In this document: piece by piece, positions 41,881 through 50,938 of the stretch
Layout of the letters: each line of letters opens with the position of its first letter
Position numbering within the stretch: position 1 is the stretch's first letter
Assembly (NCBI RefSeq): GCF_017875955.1
Contig: NZ_JAGINK010000001.1
Span: 3,688,501-3,752,500 of the forward strand
DNA: 64,000 bases
Source of the DNA: Pseudomonas sp. BP8
GTDB taxonomy: Bacteria > Pseudomonadota > Gammaproteobacteria > Pseudomonadales > Pseudomonadaceae
Direction: 5' to 3'
Position numbers and translations under genes: made by a program
Notes under the pieces: generated by a model
What the model saw: only the letters and a program-made list of their open reading frames with translations
What the model was told of the DNA's origin: nothing
Database searches by the model: none

Positions 41881-41943
41881 AGGTTATGTGGCGGGGGTGT
41901 GACGGGATATCCGGATCGTGCAGAGTGCTATCCGTTTTGTGCA
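41881..41943 (-). promoter_or_regulatory. BenR-dependent promoter of benA (two TGCA-N6-GGATA boxes)
   Basis: On the minus strand two direct repeats match the XylS/BenR consensus TGCA-N6-GGNTA: TGCACAAAACGGATA (41943-41929) and TGCACGATCCGGATA (41922-41908), one helix-turn pair apart (21 bp start to start). A possible -10 hexamer TAACCT (41886-41881) lies 21 bp beyond the proximal box, the same spacing I recall for the Pm promoter. The site is about 40-100 bp before benA. Confidence 0.85.
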
Positions 41944-41984
41944 GGGCGCGCACATGGCTGAGGGTGATGCATGGCACCGGCTGC

Positions 41985-42068
41985 GCCGGTGTTCGCGGGG
42001 CAAGCCCGCTCCTACAGGGTTTTCGCCCCCGCTGTAGGAGCGGGCTTGCCCCGCGAAGAGGCCGGCAC
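41985..42068. repeat. REP pair between benR and benA
   Basis: Two inverted units (CGGGGCAAGCCCGCTCCTAC at 41996 and GTAGGAGCGGGCTTGCCCCG at 42034) that could fold into a long cruciform. They occupy the 3' side of benR and end 42 bp upstream of the distal BenR box. Confidence 0.85.
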
Positions 42069-42079
42069 AGGCAATCCAG

Positions 42080-43036
42080 TCAATGACGGCGCTTGAACGT
42101 CTCGGAAGGCAACTCACCAAACTGTTGGCGATAGCTGTCGGCAAACCGCCCCAGGTGCATGAAGCCATAATCCATGGCCAGCTCGGTCACGCTGCGTACC
42201 GAACAACTCGGATCCAGCAAACACGCATGCACCCGCTCCAGCTTGCGCTGGCGCACGTACTGCTTGGGCGTGGTGCCCAGTTGCCGATCAAACAAGGCAT
42301 AGAACGAGCGCACACTCATGCAAGCCTGCTCTGCCAGCGTCTCGGCCGGCAGCTCCAGCTTCAGGTTGCGCTCGATATAGTCGAGGATCCGCTCAAGGCT
42401 GGCCCCGGGGGCGCCGAGGCTCTCACGACGGACATTGGTGCTCATCAGGGTCAACAGCTTGCTCGCAACGATCTGGCTGTAATGCCCCTGTACGCGGGGT
42501 AACGAATCACTCACCTCTGCTTCATGGCAGACCATCGCCAGCAGGTTGACGAAGCCATCGAGCTCCTCCAGCCGGTAATGGTTGCGCAAAAAGCGCACAC
42601 CGCCACTGGGGCGGTACCAACGCTGCTCATCGCAGATGGAATCGAGCAGCAGTGTCGGCACCTTGAGAATGAATTTTTCGCAGTCTTGCGAGTAGGTCAG
42701 GTCGACCGGATCATCCGGGTTGATCAGCAGCAACTCGCCCGGCACCAGATGGTGCTCGCGCTGCGGCCCGCGCCACAGGCAGTTGCCATTGAGCAGGACT
42801 TGCAGGTGGTAGATGCTCTCCAGCGCCGGCGAAGTGACGCGCACGCTCCCGCCGTAGCTGATCCGGCACAGGTCCAGTTCGGCAAACTTGCGGTGGCTGA
42901 GGCTGGCCTGGGGATGGGTGGTGCGCGACAGACCGATGCAGTGCTGGCCGACATGCCGATTGACGTACTCAGAGACGGCATAAGGATCAGCATGGTGAAA
43001 AATGCTGCTGCGCTCGCTCAACAGGCGGCTTTCCAT
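42080..43036 (-). CDS. benR: BenR, AraC/XylS-family activator of benzoate genes
   Basis: A 318-residue regulator. The N-terminal effector domain begins MESRLLSERSSIFHHADPYAVSEYV, close to XylS/BenR. The C-terminal double helix-turn-helix contains LAEQACMSVRSFYALFDRQLGTTPKQYVRQRKL and ELAMDYGFMHLGRFADSYRQQFGELPSET. It binds benzoate and activates the benA promoter through the two TGCA-N6-GGATA boxes 140-170 bp downstream of its stop codon. A GTG three codons upstream is an alternative start; the chosen ATG gives the usual BenR length. It is transcribed in the same direction as the ben genes but probably from its own promoter. Confidence 0.93.
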   Translation of the reverse strand: MESRLLSERSSIFHHADPYAVSEYVNRHVGQHCIGLSRTTHPQASLSHRKFAELDLCRISYGGSVRVTSPALESIYHLQVLLNGNCLWRGPQREHHLVPGELLLINPDDPVDLTYSQDCEKFILKVPTLLLDSICDEQRWYRPSGGVRFLRNHYRLEELDGFVNLLAMVCHEAEVSDSLPRVQGHYSQIVASKLLTLMSTNVRRESLGAPGASLERILDYIERNLKLELPAETLAEQACMSVRSFYALFDRQLGTTPKQYVRQRKLERVHACLLDPSCSVRSVTELAMDYGFMHLGRFADSYRQQFGELPSETFKRRH

Positions 43037-43318
43037 AGGCAACACACTCGGCTTGTTATTGTTCTGGGCGCCGCTTCCTACTGAGCACTAGGCCCGTGGT
43101 TGCGGTCGTTCACGGTCATTCTAAGGCGGCCGGTTGGCCAATACAGGGGCAGGTGACAACCGGTGGGTTGGCTACACACTAAGCAAAAGGCGGGGGTTGA
43201 GCAATCAGACCTAAGTAAAGCGCGGGCGGATAGCGGACATCAGCAGCGTGGCGGTTGTGCGATTAACGAACACCCCCTTTAGGAAATGCGCCCCGGCAGG
43301 TCTCTGCCGCCCTGGCGC

Positions 43319-44374
43319 TCAGTGCATTGCCAGCTCCTGACGCGCCGCCCAGCCCTGGCTGCGTGCGCGGAACTGCCGCGGCGCGACGGCAAACAACTCG
43401 CGAAAACGCCGGTAGAAATGGGGAAAACTGACAAACCCGCTGGCTACCGCCACCTCTGTCAGCGACTTGCTGGTGTGCTGCAGCAACTGCCGCGCATGAG
43501 TCAGGCGCAGCTCCAGGTAATACCGCGGTGGCGTTGCCTGCACATGGCGACGGAACAGGCGTTCCAGATGACGCCGCGACAAGCCGGCATGCACGGCAAT
43601 CTCATCGATACCAATCGGATCTTCGATATTGGCGTGCATCAGTTCCAGCGCCAGGCGTACCGCGCGCGGCAAGCTCGGATCGATGTCCGGCGCGGCCACC
43701 GGCAGACCACTCAAGACCCGCGAGCGGTCGCAGGCCAGCATCTGCTCGACAGCGCGGCGCAAGCCTTCGCCACCACTGTGCTCGAGTAGGCCAAGCATCA
43801 TGTCCAGGGCGCTGCTGGCCCCTGCGCAGGTCATCCGCCGACGGTCCAGTACGTACGCCTGGCGGCTGACCCGCACCTGCGCAAACAGCTCGGTCATCAT
43901 GGCCCGGCCATCGGGGTGAAACGCGCACTCATGGTCATTGAGCAAGCCGGCCTCGGCCAGGAAGTAGGCGCCGTTCCACAGGCCGCCGAGCAACGCCCCG
44001 TGTTGGTCGGCGTGACGTAGCCTGGCGCGCAACAGCGGGCTGCTGTCCAGGCGCACGCGAAATCCGCCGCACACCAGCAGTACATCCAGCCCTTGCCCCT
44101 CCAGCTCGGCGAGCGGGGTATTGACCGGCAAGGCGATGCCCAGGTCGCTCATCACCTGGGCGCCCTCGCCCACCACCTGAATCTGGAACAGCGGCGTCGC
44201 ACTCATCAGGTTGGCCGTCACCAAGGTGTCCATGGCGGCGGTGAAGGCCATCATGGAAAAGTGCTCGCGCAAAACAAACGCCACCCGCCGACAGGGCATC
44301 GCCAGCGGGGTGCGTCCTTTGGGGTCGAGGTGGGCCAGGTTGGTGTTCTTCAGCACGCTTTGAAAATGACTCAT
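43319..44374 (-). CDS. GlxA-type AraC regulator (DJ-1/PfpI-like sensor plus HTH)
   Basis: A 351-residue protein. Residues 30-210 form a class-I glutamine amidotransferase-like (DJ-1/PfpI) ligand domain (RRVAFVLREHFSMMAFTAAMDTLVTANL; DVLLVCGGFRV; TCAGASSALDMMLGLLE). The C-terminus is an AraC double HTH (IDEIAVHAGLSRRHLERLFRRHV; LTEVAVASGFVSFPHFYRRFRELF). The pseudomonad group with this build includes GbdR, CdhR and ArgR, which sense betaines, carnitine or arginine. It sits just downstream of a betaine-type ABC importer on the same strand, which fits control of quaternary-amine uptake. The ligand cannot be assigned. Confidence 0.88.
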   Translation of the reverse strand: MSHFQSVLKNTNLAHLDPKGRTPLAMPCRRVAFVLREHFSMMAFTAAMDTLVTANLMSATPLFQIQVVGEGAQVMSDLGIALPVNTPLAELEGQGLDVLLVCGGFRVRLDSSPLLRARLRHADQHGALLGGLWNGAYFLAEAGLLNDHECAFHPDGRAMMTELFAQVRVSRQAYVLDRRRMTCAGASSALDMMLGLLEHSGGEGLRRAVEQMLACDRSRVLSGLPVAAPDIDPSLPRAVRLALELMHANIEDPIGIDEIAVHAGLSRRHLERLFRRHVQATPPRYYLELRLTHARQLLQHTSKSLTEVAVASGFVSFPHFYRRFRELFAVAPRQFRARSQGWAARQELAMH

Positions 44375-44434
44375 TGGCTCAACTCACCGGCAGCCAGAGC
44401 CCCGGCAGCGCCGGGGCGGGTAGGAGAGAAAGGC

Positions 44435-45463
44435 TTACTTGCTCGCTTGCGTCGCAGCGGCGCGGGACGCCTTCAGCCACTCGTCGAACTGCTGGCGATG
44501 CGCAGCAACCCATTCCTTGGCGTGCCGCTTGATATCGGCAGGCTTCTTCTCACCTTGTTGCATCTTGAGGTTCTGCGCGCTCTCGTCGGCCGTGGTGATC
44601 TGCATCAGCGAGAGGAACTTGGTGGCCGCCGGGTTTTCCTCGGCGAACTCTTTGTTCAGCACCGCCTCGACCTTGTCCACGGCAAAGCCGAGGTTCTTGC
44701 CCTTGTACATCGTGTCGACGTTATCGTTGCCGTCAGGCAGGTCGGTCTTGGGTACTTCCAGCCAGACCACATCCTTGTCTTCGACCAGTACCGTGGAGAT
44801 CCACTGCGGTACCCAGGTGAAGTACAAGATCGGCTTGCCTTCCTTGTAACGGGTGATGGTGTCGGCCATCAGCGCAAAGTACGAGCCCTGGTCAACGTGC
44901 ACGGTCTTGTCCAGGTCATAGGCTTTGATGTGGTGGGCGATGACCAGCTCGCAGCCCCAGCCGGGGTTGCATCCGGTCAGGTTGGCCTTGCCGTCGCCGT
45001 CGGTGTCGAACAGCTTGGCGATCTCGGGCTTTTGCAGGTCGGTGATGTACTTGATGTTGTGGGCTTCGGCGGTCTTCTTGTCGATCAGGTAGCCCTGCAG
45101 CACGCCGGGCATGATGTCGCCGGCCTTGACCATCACATCATCACCGCCCGCTTGCTGGTAGAACTTGTCGTGCAGCTTGTCCCACAAATGCACGGTGAAG
45201 TCGGCGTCGCCGTTGGCCAGGGCCACCATCATCACCCCGTACTCGGTCTCTTTCGGCTCCTGGACCTTGTAGCCCAGCTCGCTCAGGCCCTCCATGGCGA
45301 CTTCACCGCGGAAGCGTTCCTCGGCGATGGACGGGAAGATCGGCGTCACCTTGACGCCCTCGCCGGGCTTGTCGGCGGACGCGTTGGCGCACATCGCGGC
45401 GGCGACCAGGGTCAGCGCGGTGGCACAGTGCAGGATGCTGCGGGAGAACGGGAATTCGGACAT
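44435..45463 (-). CDS. ABC importer substrate-binding protein, glycine betaine/proline type
   Basis: A 342-residue periplasmic protein of the OpuAC/ProX family. A signal peptide (about 1-30) contains ALTLVAAAMCANASA. Mature motifs include ALANGDADFTVHLWDKLH, GWGCELVIAHHIKAYDL and FTWVPQWIS; the Trp residues are those that form the aromatic box for quaternary amines in the family. It delivers substrate to the ProW/ProV-like proteins encoded upstream. The ATG at 45463 is preceded by AAGAAGG; the frame remains open upstream into the permease gene's 3' end, but no other start is supported. Carnitine, choline or betaine are all possible. Confidence 0.9.
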   Translation of the reverse strand: MSEFPFSRSILHCATALTLVAAAMCANASADKPGEGVKVTPIFPSIAEERFRGEVAMEGLSELGYKVQEPKETEYGVMMVALANGDADFTVHLWDKLHDKFYQQAGGDDVMVKAGDIMPGVLQGYLIDKKTAEAHNIKYITDLQKPEIAKLFDTDGDGKANLTGCNPGWGCELVIAHHIKAYDLDKTVHVDQGSYFALMADTITRYKEGKPILYFTWVPQWISTVLVEDKDVVWLEVPKTDLPDGNDNVDTMYKGKNLGFAVDKVEAVLNKEFAEENPAATKFLSLMQITTADESAQNLKMQQGEKKPADIKRHAKEWVAAHRQQFDEWLKASRAAATQASK

Positions 45464-45521
45464 CGTCGCGTACCTTCTTCTGGTTTTTATGTTCAAGTGC
45501 GGCAGTTTCAATGTGTCAGGT

Positions 45522-46472
45522 TCAGGCAGTCTTGCGCCGCCCTGCTTGCCCTGCGCCGAACAGGCGCAGAATCCCGCCAACCGGGCCGGTGTGATACCAG
45601 CGCACGCTCGGATCAGCGTTGGTCCGCGCGCCCATGGCCTGGGTCAGGCGGTCGAGGAAGATCGCCAGCAACACCAGGCCCATGCCGCCAACCGTGGCCA
45701 AGCCCATGTCCAGCCGACCAATGCCACGCAGGACCATCTGGCCGAGGCCGCCCACCGAGATCATTGAGGCGATGACCACCATCGACAGCGACAGCATCAG
45801 GGTCTGGTTGAGGCCGGCCATGATGGTCGAGGTGGCCAGCGGCAACTGCACGCGGGTAAGCATCTGCCCTGGGGTGCAACCAAAGGCCCGTGCGGCTTCG
45901 ATCTTGTCTTCCGGCACCTGACGGATACCCAAGTTGGTCAGGCGCACCAGGGGCGGCAAGGCGAAGACGATGGTTACCAAAACGCCGGGCACGTTACCGA
46001 TGCCGAACAGCATTACCACCGGCACCAGGTAGACGAAGGCCGGCAGGGTCTGCATGGCGTCGAGTACCGGCCGCACCACCTGCTCAAGGCGATTGCTGCG
46101 GGCGCAGGCGATTCCCAGCGGTATGCCGATCACCGCGCAGAAGAACACCGAGGTCAGTACCAGGGCCAGGGTAGTCATCGACTCTGACCAGACGCCGATC
46201 AGGCCGAGCAGGGTCAGGGTGACGAAGCACAGGACCGCCATGCGTTTGCCAGCCAGCTGCCAGCCCAGCAACGACGACAAGATGATGCCAATGCTCGGCG
46301 GGATGCTCTGCAGAATGAACTCGATGCCATTGAGCACCTGGTCGATCGGCCAGCGAATGGCGCGGAACACATCACGGAAGTTATGCACCAGAAAATTGAG
46401 GGTGGCTTCCACCCACTCACCCAGCGGAATGGTGGCGGACTGGAACGGGTCGAGAAGACTGAATTCGGACAT
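45522..46472 (-). CDS. ABC importer permease, ProW-like
   Basis: A 316-residue inner-membrane protein with about 7 helices and the binding-protein-dependent transport signature EAARAFGCTPGQMLTRVQLPLA (the EAA loop that contacts the ATPase). It belongs to the glycine betaine/proline permease family (ProW/OpuAB). It follows the ATPase gene by 33 bp and precedes the binding-protein gene by 58 bp, so the three form one unit. The start region (MSEF, with the bases around it) is nearly identical to that of the binding-protein gene. Confidence 0.9.
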   Translation of the reverse strand: MSEFSLLDPFQSATIPLGEWVEATLNFLVHNFRDVFRAIRWPIDQVLNGIEFILQSIPPSIGIILSSLLGWQLAGKRMAVLCFVTLTLLGLIGVWSESMTTLALVLTSVFFCAVIGIPLGIACARSNRLEQVVRPVLDAMQTLPAFVYLVPVVMLFGIGNVPGVLVTIVFALPPLVRLTNLGIRQVPEDKIEAARAFGCTPGQMLTRVQLPLATSTIMAGLNQTLMLSLSMVVIASMISVGGLGQMVLRGIGRLDMGLATVGGMGLVLLAIFLDRLTQAMGARTNADPSVRWYHTGPVGGILRLFGAGQAGRRKTA

Positions 46473-46505
46473 CGTGGCTTACCTCGGCAAGGGGCGCGCG
46501 GACGC

Positions 46506-47666
46506 TTAGTGGCGGCTCAGGGTCTGCAGCAGCTGGTTCTTCGACACGGTGCCCTTGAATGCACCGTCACGGTCGAGCACCGGCACCGGGTACGGCAGCG
46601 TGGCGGCGATGTCCAGCACGTCGTGCAAAGGAGTGTCGACATACACCGGCTGGCGTTCATGCAGGCTGTAGCGCTCAGGTGCAGCGACGCCGTCGGCATC
46701 GGTGTCGACCACGCCAAGCAGTTGCCCGCGCTCGTCGACCAGGTAGCCAAATGGCACACCGGCGCTGAAGCTGGGTGCCTTGCCGTTGACCCGGCAAACC
46801 ACGTGCGGATCGAACTGCGCCACATCGCCGGCCTTGAGTACCCGCGAGCTGTCGAACGCCTTGAAGAACGTGCGCACGTAGTCGTTGGCCGGCTGGTTGA
46901 TCAGCTCTTGCGGGGTGCCGATCTGCACCACGCGGCCACCTTCCATGATCGCGATGCGATGGCCGATGCGAATGGCTTCTTCGATATCGTGGGAAATAAA
47001 GATGATGGTGCGTTGCTGCTCGGCCTGCAGGCGGATCAACTCGCCCTGCATTTCGCTGCGAATCAGCGGGTCGAGGGCGGAAAACGCTTCGTCCATCAAC
47101 AGGATGGTCGGGTCGTTGGCCAGCGCCCGGGCCAGGCCGACCCGTTGCTGCATGCCGCCAGAAAGCTGGTGAGGATAGCTGTGTTCATGGCCGGCGAGGC
47201 CAACCTGGCTGAGGGCTTCACACGCCCTGCGGTTGCGCTCCTGCTCGGCAACCCCGGCGATCTCCAGGCCGAATGCGGTGTTCTGCAGCACGCTCATGTG
47301 CGGCATCAGGGCGAACGACTGGAACACCATGCCCATTTCCTTGCGGCGCACGTCGAGCAGTTCTTTGTCGGACAGGCCGGTGATTTCGCGGCCGTTGAGG
47401 TGGATGCTGCCTGAGGTGGGCTCGATCAGCCGGTTGAACAAGCGCACCATGGTCGACTTGCCCGACCCGGAGAGGCCCATGATGACGAAGATCTCGCCGC
47501 GTTTGACGGAAAAGCTGGCATCGAACACGCCCACGACGTGGCCGGTCTTGCTGAAGATCTCATTCTTGTCGGCGCCCTTGCGGAGCATCTCCATGGCCAG
47601 GTCCGGATTGGGACCAAATACCTTGAAGATGTTTTTTACCGAGAGAATTTCATCGGCGTGGCTCAT
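46506..47666 (-). CDS. ABC importer ATPase, ProV-like with CBS domains
   Basis: A 386-residue ATP-binding protein. Residues 1-270 are the ABC domain: Walker A GLSGSGKST, signature LSGGMQQRVGLARAL, Walker B ILLMDEAFSALD and H-loop FISHDIEEA. The C-terminal 110 residues are a CBS pair, which in ProV/OpuAA senses ionic strength or nucleotides. The early DKNEIFSKTGHVVGV segment is typical of ProV. It powers uptake through the permease encoded next. The ATG at 47666 follows AAAGAGGG; the longer open frame is rejected. It is first in the three-gene unit, with its promoter in the 450-bp space upstream. Confidence 0.92.
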   Translation of the reverse strand: MSHADEILSVKNIFKVFGPNPDLAMEMLRKGADKNEIFSKTGHVVGVFDASFSVKRGEIFVIMGLSGSGKSTMVRLFNRLIEPTSGSIHLNGREITGLSDKELLDVRRKEMGMVFQSFALMPHMSVLQNTAFGLEIAGVAEQERNRRACEALSQVGLAGHEHSYPHQLSGGMQQRVGLARALANDPTILLMDEAFSALDPLIRSEMQGELIRLQAEQQRTIIFISHDIEEAIRIGHRIAIMEGGRVVQIGTPQELINQPANDYVRTFFKAFDSSRVLKAGDVAQFDPHVVCRVNGKAPSFSAGVPFGYLVDERGQLLGVVDTDADGVAAPERYSLHERQPVYVDTPLHDVLDIAATLPYPVPVLDRDGAFKGTVSKNQLLQTLSRH

Positions 47667-48122
47667 ACGACCCTCTTTATTATCTTTATAACCAATTTCA
47701 AACTTCGCACCGGCCCGCCTTGATGGCGATGAGGACAGTGCGAGTACGCTTGGCAGTCGTTCAAATCCGAACGTGGAGTCAACCCGGCGCGCAGAAAAAC
47801 CTGCTCTAAAAATTATTCGACATCGATGTCTCAATGCCGGGCCGTTGCATCAACGTTAGGCCTCAGCGGGTGCAGGGTCCAACGACATTTGTGCGGCGCA
47901 AAGCATTACTCAGGGTTATCGATCGACGAGCCGGCCGCCACCCGTTGAGGCGGTCGCCAGTGGCAGCACATAACGGCAGATCATGGGTTTCAGCCCTTAC
48001 TTCACTGAAACTGTAGGGGTTGACCTGAAACGCTACGACACAGACACAGCTTGTAATCATCCTGGCCCGCCATTCGGAATTTTTCTGACAATGCCATCGT
48101 TGCTTCTGCTAAAACGCCACCT
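47667..48122. other. Divergent intergenic region, no gene seen
   Basis: About 450 bp between the importer operon and the hydrolase gene. It is moderately A/T-rich near 47680 and 47810 and should hold promoters for both. A 60-codon plus-strand frame at 47834 has no ribosome site and no recognisable sequence. I see no strong hairpin or repeat. Confidence 0.55.
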
Positions 48123-49007
48123 ATGCCAATTCCTGTCCTGATTCACCTCAAGCGCCGCTGGCTCACCTGGCTGTGCATGACCGTGCTGCTGATCGGCCTG
48201 CCCACCGGCTGCAGCGTGCTGCAGCACAAAGAGCGCGAACTGGTGTTCCGCATCGAGCCCGGCAATGCCAGCTGGTTCCACGGCCTGCCGGCTGGGGTGC
48301 AGGAGCTCGACCTGCGCCCGCGCAGCTTTACCGACAACCAGAGCCTGCACGCCTGGTGGTGGCCGGCAAAACGTGCTGACGCTCCGGCCATCCTGTATCT
48401 GCATGGAGTACGCTGGAACCTGACCGGGCAGCTGTTTCGCATTGAGCAACTGCACGCCATGGGCTATTCGGTGCTGGCCGTGGACTACCGCGGGTTCGGC
48501 CAGAGCCGCGGCGAACTGCCGTCGGAGGCAACCGTCTACGAAGACGCGCGGATTGCCTGGGAGCGGTTCGCCCAGTTGCAGCCAGACCCCGCCAAACGGC
48601 TGATCTTCGGCCACTCACTGGGCGGTGCGGTGGCGGTCGACCTGGCTGCCGAACTGGCCCGCCAAGGCCAGCAGGTCGGCGCACCTGCCGCCGCCCGCGG
48701 GCTGATCCTGGAGTCGACCTTTACCTCGCTGGGCGATGTCGCCGCGGTGGTGGCCGATACTGCCCTGCCGGTGCGCTGGCTGCTGTCACAGAAATTCGAT
48801 TCGATCGACAAGATCAAGGACGTCGGCATGCCTGTGCTGCTCGTGCATGGCCAGGACGACCGCTATGTCCCGTCGCGTTTCAGCCAGCAGCTGTTCGAGG
48901 CGGCGCAAGAGCCGAAAACCTTGCTGCTGGTGCCTGGGGCAACCCATAACAACAGCATGCGCTTGGCCGGGCAGCGTTACCGCCAGGCGATTCAGGCGCT
49001 GCTCTGA
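48123..49007 (+). CDS. Alpha/beta-hydrolase lipoprotein
   Basis: A 294-residue protein. The N-terminal hydrophobic helix ends in a lipobox (GLPTGC, Cys near residue 30), so it is probably membrane-anchored. The alpha/beta-hydrolase core has the nucleophile elbow GHSLGGAV, oxyanion segment YLHGVRWN, acid VHGQDDRYVP and His in PGATHNNSM. It resembles YfhR/BEM46-type serine hydrolases of unknown substrate. It stands alone, convergent with the lipoprotein gene on its right. Confidence 0.85.
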   Translation: MPIPVLIHLKRRWLTWLCMTVLLIGLPTGCSVLQHKERELVFRIEPGNASWFHGLPAGVQELDLRPRSFTDNQSLHAWWWPAKRADAPAILYLHGVRWNLTGQLFRIEQLHAMGYSVLAVDYRGFGQSRGELPSEATVYEDARIAWERFAQLQPDPAKRLIFGHSLGGAVAVDLAAELARQGQQVGAPAAARGLILESTFTSLGDVAAVVADTALPVRWLLSQKFDSIDKIKDVGMPVLLVHGQDDRYVPSRFSQQLFEAAQEPKTLLLVPGATHNNSMRLAGQRYRQAIQALL

Positions 49008-49077
49008 GCGCCAAGGGGCGCTACGCTGTCGCGCAGAAAACAATGCCCGTAAATGCGGCGCAGCGGCCCTGGGGATA

Positions 49078-49809
49078 TCACTGAACCGGTAAAAAATTGA
49101 TAAACAACAAGCTCTGCGCGTAATTCAGGCCAATACGCCGGTATCGCTCATCAAGCATCTGCGCCAGCAGGTCCAGCCGCGCCACGATCTTGCCGAACTC
49201 CACGGCAAAACTCAGGTTACTGCCCTCCTCCGAGATTTCGTTGGAAAACAGCAGCAACACACCGTTGGCATCCTGGCGCTGGCTGAGCATCCAGGTGGCT
49301 TTCTCGATATTGCGCGCAGCGTTGTTGACGAACAGCGGGTCGATCGCATCGGTCATGTAGAACTCGGTGCGCCCGCCATGGGCGGTGATCATCATGCTGC
49401 CGATGGCATAGATGAAGGCCCCGACGCGATCCCCACGAAACTCAGGGCTCAAGGCATAACTCAAGGCCGCCAGATCGCGCCGGTCGCTGAGCTGGGCCAA
49501 CGGTTGACGCTGCTCGATGGCCAGGCGGATCTGCCGCTCGGCCGTGGCTGCATCCAGGTAGCCGGACTGTTTCCACTGATTGGGATTGCGCAGGTACAAC
49601 TTGTTCATCAAGCGGTACAGGCTCTGCAGGTTGTCACGCATCGCCAGGCTGGCCATGCGGTCGACGCTGGTCTGGAACAGTTCGCTGGGCTTGCCCTCAC
49701 CAAACTGATTGACGATATCGCGGCCCTGCTGCTGGGTGCATGCGCACAGGGCGATCAGGGCGCCTGCCAGAAGCAGGCGGGAGCAAGGTCGTAAGGCTGG
49801 GGCAAGCAT
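49078..49809 (-). CDS. Conserved hypothetical lipoprotein
   Basis: A 243-residue protein of unknown function. The N-terminus MLAPALRPCSRLLLAGALIALCACTQQQG is a lipoprotein signal with Cys at about residue 24. The mature part is mostly helical, with no motif I can name (segments such as SYALSPEFRGDRVGAFIYAIGSMM and NISEEGSNLS-like NEISEEGSNLSFAVEFGKIVARL). Start chosen at ATG 49809; an open extension to 49845 would put the signal out of place. No functional link to the neighbours is evident. Confidence 0.7.
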   Translation of the reverse strand: MLAPALRPCSRLLLAGALIALCACTQQQGRDIVNQFGEGKPSELFQTSVDRMASLAMRDNLQSLYRLMNKLYLRNPNQWKQSGYLDAATAERQIRLAIEQRQPLAQLSDRRDLAALSYALSPEFRGDRVGAFIYAIGSMMITAHGGRTEFYMTDAIDPLFVNNAARNIEKATWMLSQRQDANGVLLLFSNEISEEGSNLSFAVEFGKIVARLDLLAQMLDERYRRIGLNYAQSLLFINFLPVQ

Positions 49810-49913
49810 TGGCACCGGGTCTGAGATCAACGACCGGGGCGCCAATCGACCCAGCCTGACCAGACATAGAGCGCCGGAATCGGAAAAAGTGCGATGCCGA
49901 CGCCCAATCGGCC

Positions 49914-50705
49914 TTACATGGCGTGACGCAGCCGCTCCACCATCTGCGCATGCAACGCCGGATCACCGCACGCCACCACACAGCCACCCTGTTGCGCCGA
50001 GCTACCATCCCAGGCAGTGATCACCCCACCCGCGCCCTCAATGATCGGCATCAACGCCTGCACGTCATAGGGCTGCAGGCTCGCCTCGACGATCACATCG
50101 ACAAAGCCGGACGCCAGCATGCAATAGGCATAGCAGTCGCCGCCATAACGCATCAGTCGGGCTTCGCCGGCCACCGTTTCGAACGCAGCCTTGCGTTCGG
50201 CCGTGTCGAACATGTCCGGCGTGGTGCACATCAAGGTCGCCGAGGCCAGGTCGGCGCACGCGCGGGTCTTCAATGGCGCGTCACCCAACCAGGCGCCTTG
50301 CGGCGTGCCGACGAAACGCTCGCCGGTAAACGGCTGGTTCATCACCCCAACGACCGGCCGCTGACCGTCATTGAGGGCGATCAAGGTGCCCCACAGGGGC
50401 AGCCCGGTAATGAACGCGCGGGTGCCGTCAATCGGATCAAGCACCCAGGTCAGCGGGCTGCTGCCAATGGCCACGCCCTGTTCCTCACCGAGAATACCGT
50501 GCTCGGGGTAGCGCGCTTCGATCAACCCACGCATGGCGTCTTCTGCGGCCTTGTCGGCCACGGTCACCGGGTCGTAGAGCCGGCCACCCTTGTCCTCGAC
50601 ATCCAGGCTGGCGCGAAAATACGGTTTGATCGCCACCGCGGCGGCATCGGCCAATTGTTCAGCGAATACACGGAATTCGCTGATCTGTTCAGCGCTCAGG
50701 GACAT
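49914..50705 (-). CDS. hisN: Histidinol-phosphatase, inositol-monophosphatase type
   Basis: A 263-residue Mg-dependent phosphatase of the IMPase fold. Metal ligands: Glu in ILGEEQG, DPIDGT (Asp-Pro-Ile-Asp-Gly-Thr) and the distal Asp in LQPYDVQAL. The sequence is of the HisN branch that dephosphorylates L-histidinol phosphate in histidine synthesis, which is common in pseudomonads lacking the bifunctional HisB. SuhB or CysQ are less likely, given the YDP(V)TVADKAAE opening. It is preceded by AGAGG and is monocistronic in view. Confidence 0.87.
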   Translation of the reverse strand: MSLSAEQISEFRVFAEQLADAAAVAIKPYFRASLDVEDKGGRLYDPVTVADKAAEDAMRGLIEARYPEHGILGEEQGVAIGSSPLTWVLDPIDGTRAFITGLPLWGTLIALNDGQRPVVGVMNQPFTGERFVGTPQGAWLGDAPLKTRACADLASATLMCTTPDMFDTAERKAAFETVAGEARLMRYGGDCYAYCMLASGFVDVIVEASLQPYDVQALMPIIEGAGGVITAWDGSSAQQGGCVVACGDPALHAQMVERLRHAM

Positions 50706-50938
50706 GGCAGCAGGCCTCTTGGAGTGATGGGGCAGGCATCATACCCGAGCGCATCAGTGGATGGCGTCGAGAACACCCTTCGCGCAAAGGCCACTATAAT
50801 GCCACTATCAGGACTTCATTTAACCGTCATCCAATCGTTGTACTAGGATACCAAGCACTCCCGCCGCGTTTGCTGCAGTCCAGGATCGCGACCTGCACCC
50901 TGGCGGGATATCAGCACTTCTGCCTCATGGACGACACG

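Noticed and set aside
35415..43036. catR or a second catechol dioxygenase gene in the ben-cat block
   Set aside because: All open space in the block is accounted for by the named genes and REP pairs; neither is present.
44093..45775. 560-codon plus-strand frame opposite the GlxA-type regulator and binding-protein genes
   Set aside because: Spans two real genes and their spacer on the other strand; composition is that of a shadow frame.
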